Source: Oppiella nova (lineage: Eukaryota; Arthropoda; Arachnida; Sarcoptiformes; Oppiidae). Taken from it: a stretch of DNA of 20,903 nt. Positions 20,321-20,903 of the stretch are shown piece after piece; within the stretch, counting starts at the first letter, position 1; the number at the start of each line of letters is the position of its first letter. The position numbers and the translations under genes are program-made. The stretch is taken from the NCBI GenBank assembly GCA_905397405.1, contig CAJPVJ010000739.1, forward strand, positions 1 through 20,903, given 5' to 3'. Below the pieces are notes generated by a model, which was given only the letters and a program-made list of their open reading frames with translations, did not search any database and was not told where the DNA came from.

Positions 20321-20549
20321 TTTTAAACATATATTTTTATGTTTAAGCGGAAAATGAATGATATATTAAAACAATATAAGTATAATACGTATTGTCATCA
20401 CTACGTATTGATAAAATTGAAGTACGTATTACAAAAAACCTTTTGTTAATAACTATTATCGTTATATTTTTCTTATCAAAAGTGATTTCATGGCAGATGT
20501 GAAAGTTTTTTAACGTTAATTTTGACAGCAACTTACAGCCAGGATTATA

Positions 20550-20676
20550 TTTATTTTTGACTTTGTTAAATCAAAATGTCTAGATAACAAGGACAATTTT
20601 ACTGAAATTCTTTCATAGCAATTTATATTTTACTTAAAATTTAACCACAGTATAATGTATTATTAAAAGTCTGTGT
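20550..20676. repeat. 127-base repeat, first copy
   Basis: Identical to 20777-20903, giving a 227-base period. It lies upstream of the EB/EGF-like gene, in what should be its promoter side. No coding content is seen in 20321-20903. Confidence 0.95.
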
Positions 20677-20776
20677 ATTATTGTATTGTGATAGAGTATA
20701 CTACTCTACATATTGGTTATACAGGTACATTTTACGGGTATTAGATAATATAAGATTAGTCATACTTTTTTTTAAG

Positions 20777-20903
20777 TTTATTTTTGACTTTGTTAAATCA
20801 AAATGTCTAGATAACAAGGACAATTTTACTGAAATTCTTTCATAGCAATTTATATTTTACTTAAAATTTAACCACAGTATAATGTATTATTAAAAGTCTG
20901 TGT
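20777..20903. repeat. 127-base repeat, second copy at the window end
   Basis: Exact copy of 20550-20676. It stops because the window stops, so its true length is unknown. Either a tandem array of a 227-base unit lies here and was collapsed, or the two copies lead into different flanks. The 127-base length matches the left-end repeat and fits an assembly-graph overlap. Confidence 0.95.

Overview
The window is AT-rich eukaryotic nuclear DNA with small introns (43-359 bp). It carries three intron-split genes of animal type: a membrane protein with three MAM domains (+), a CYP3-clan cytochrome P450 (-), and a small secreted cysteine-rich EB/EGF-like protein (-). Composition, intron size and gene families suggest an arthropod, possibly a mite. 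That placement is inference; no marker gene settles it.

Layout. Positions 1-6,500 hold no convincing gene but are highly structured. A block of about 1 kb occurs twice (1-1000 and 5016-6013, roughly 97% identical by eye). Both copies, and a third more diverged island at about 3513-4118, share the same short motifs: ACAGAATATTCT, GGAAAGGGAT, GGGAACGGTA and CTACCAGTGC. Long GA/CT tracts lie beside them. The region reads as clustered promoter or enhancer modules. Each 1-kb copy starts at a possible minus-strand 5' exon, so the modules may be alternative promoters of a gene lying left of the window. Positions 6,500-8,900 are featureless AT-rich DNA.

Positions 8,909-11,703 hold the nine-exon, 613-residue type I membrane protein with three MAM domains; one intron carries a MITE-like insertion. 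Positions 11,704-13,200 are AT-rich and contain an old direct duplication. Positions 13,208-13,620 hold a decayed P450 exon, and 14,066-16,668 hold an intact five-exon P450 of 505 residues, so this was once a small P450 cluster. Positions 16,700-19,500 are AT-rich with two short coding-like islands of unknown origin. Positions 19,522-20,320 hold the two-exon, 242-residue EB/EGF-like protein, probably GPI-anchored.

Both window ends look like assembly ends. The first 127 bases and the last 127 bases are each exact repeats of internal sequence, and identity stops at exactly 127 in both cases. This is what a de Bruijn graph contig with k=127 would look like.

The three genes share no obvious pathway: adhesion or recognition at the surface (MAM), oxidative metabolism in the ER (P450), and an extracellular or surface cysteine-rich protein. 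I saw no CRISPR array, tRNA, rRNA or virus-like element. All exon boundaries were inferred by eye from splice signals, reading phase and family similarity.
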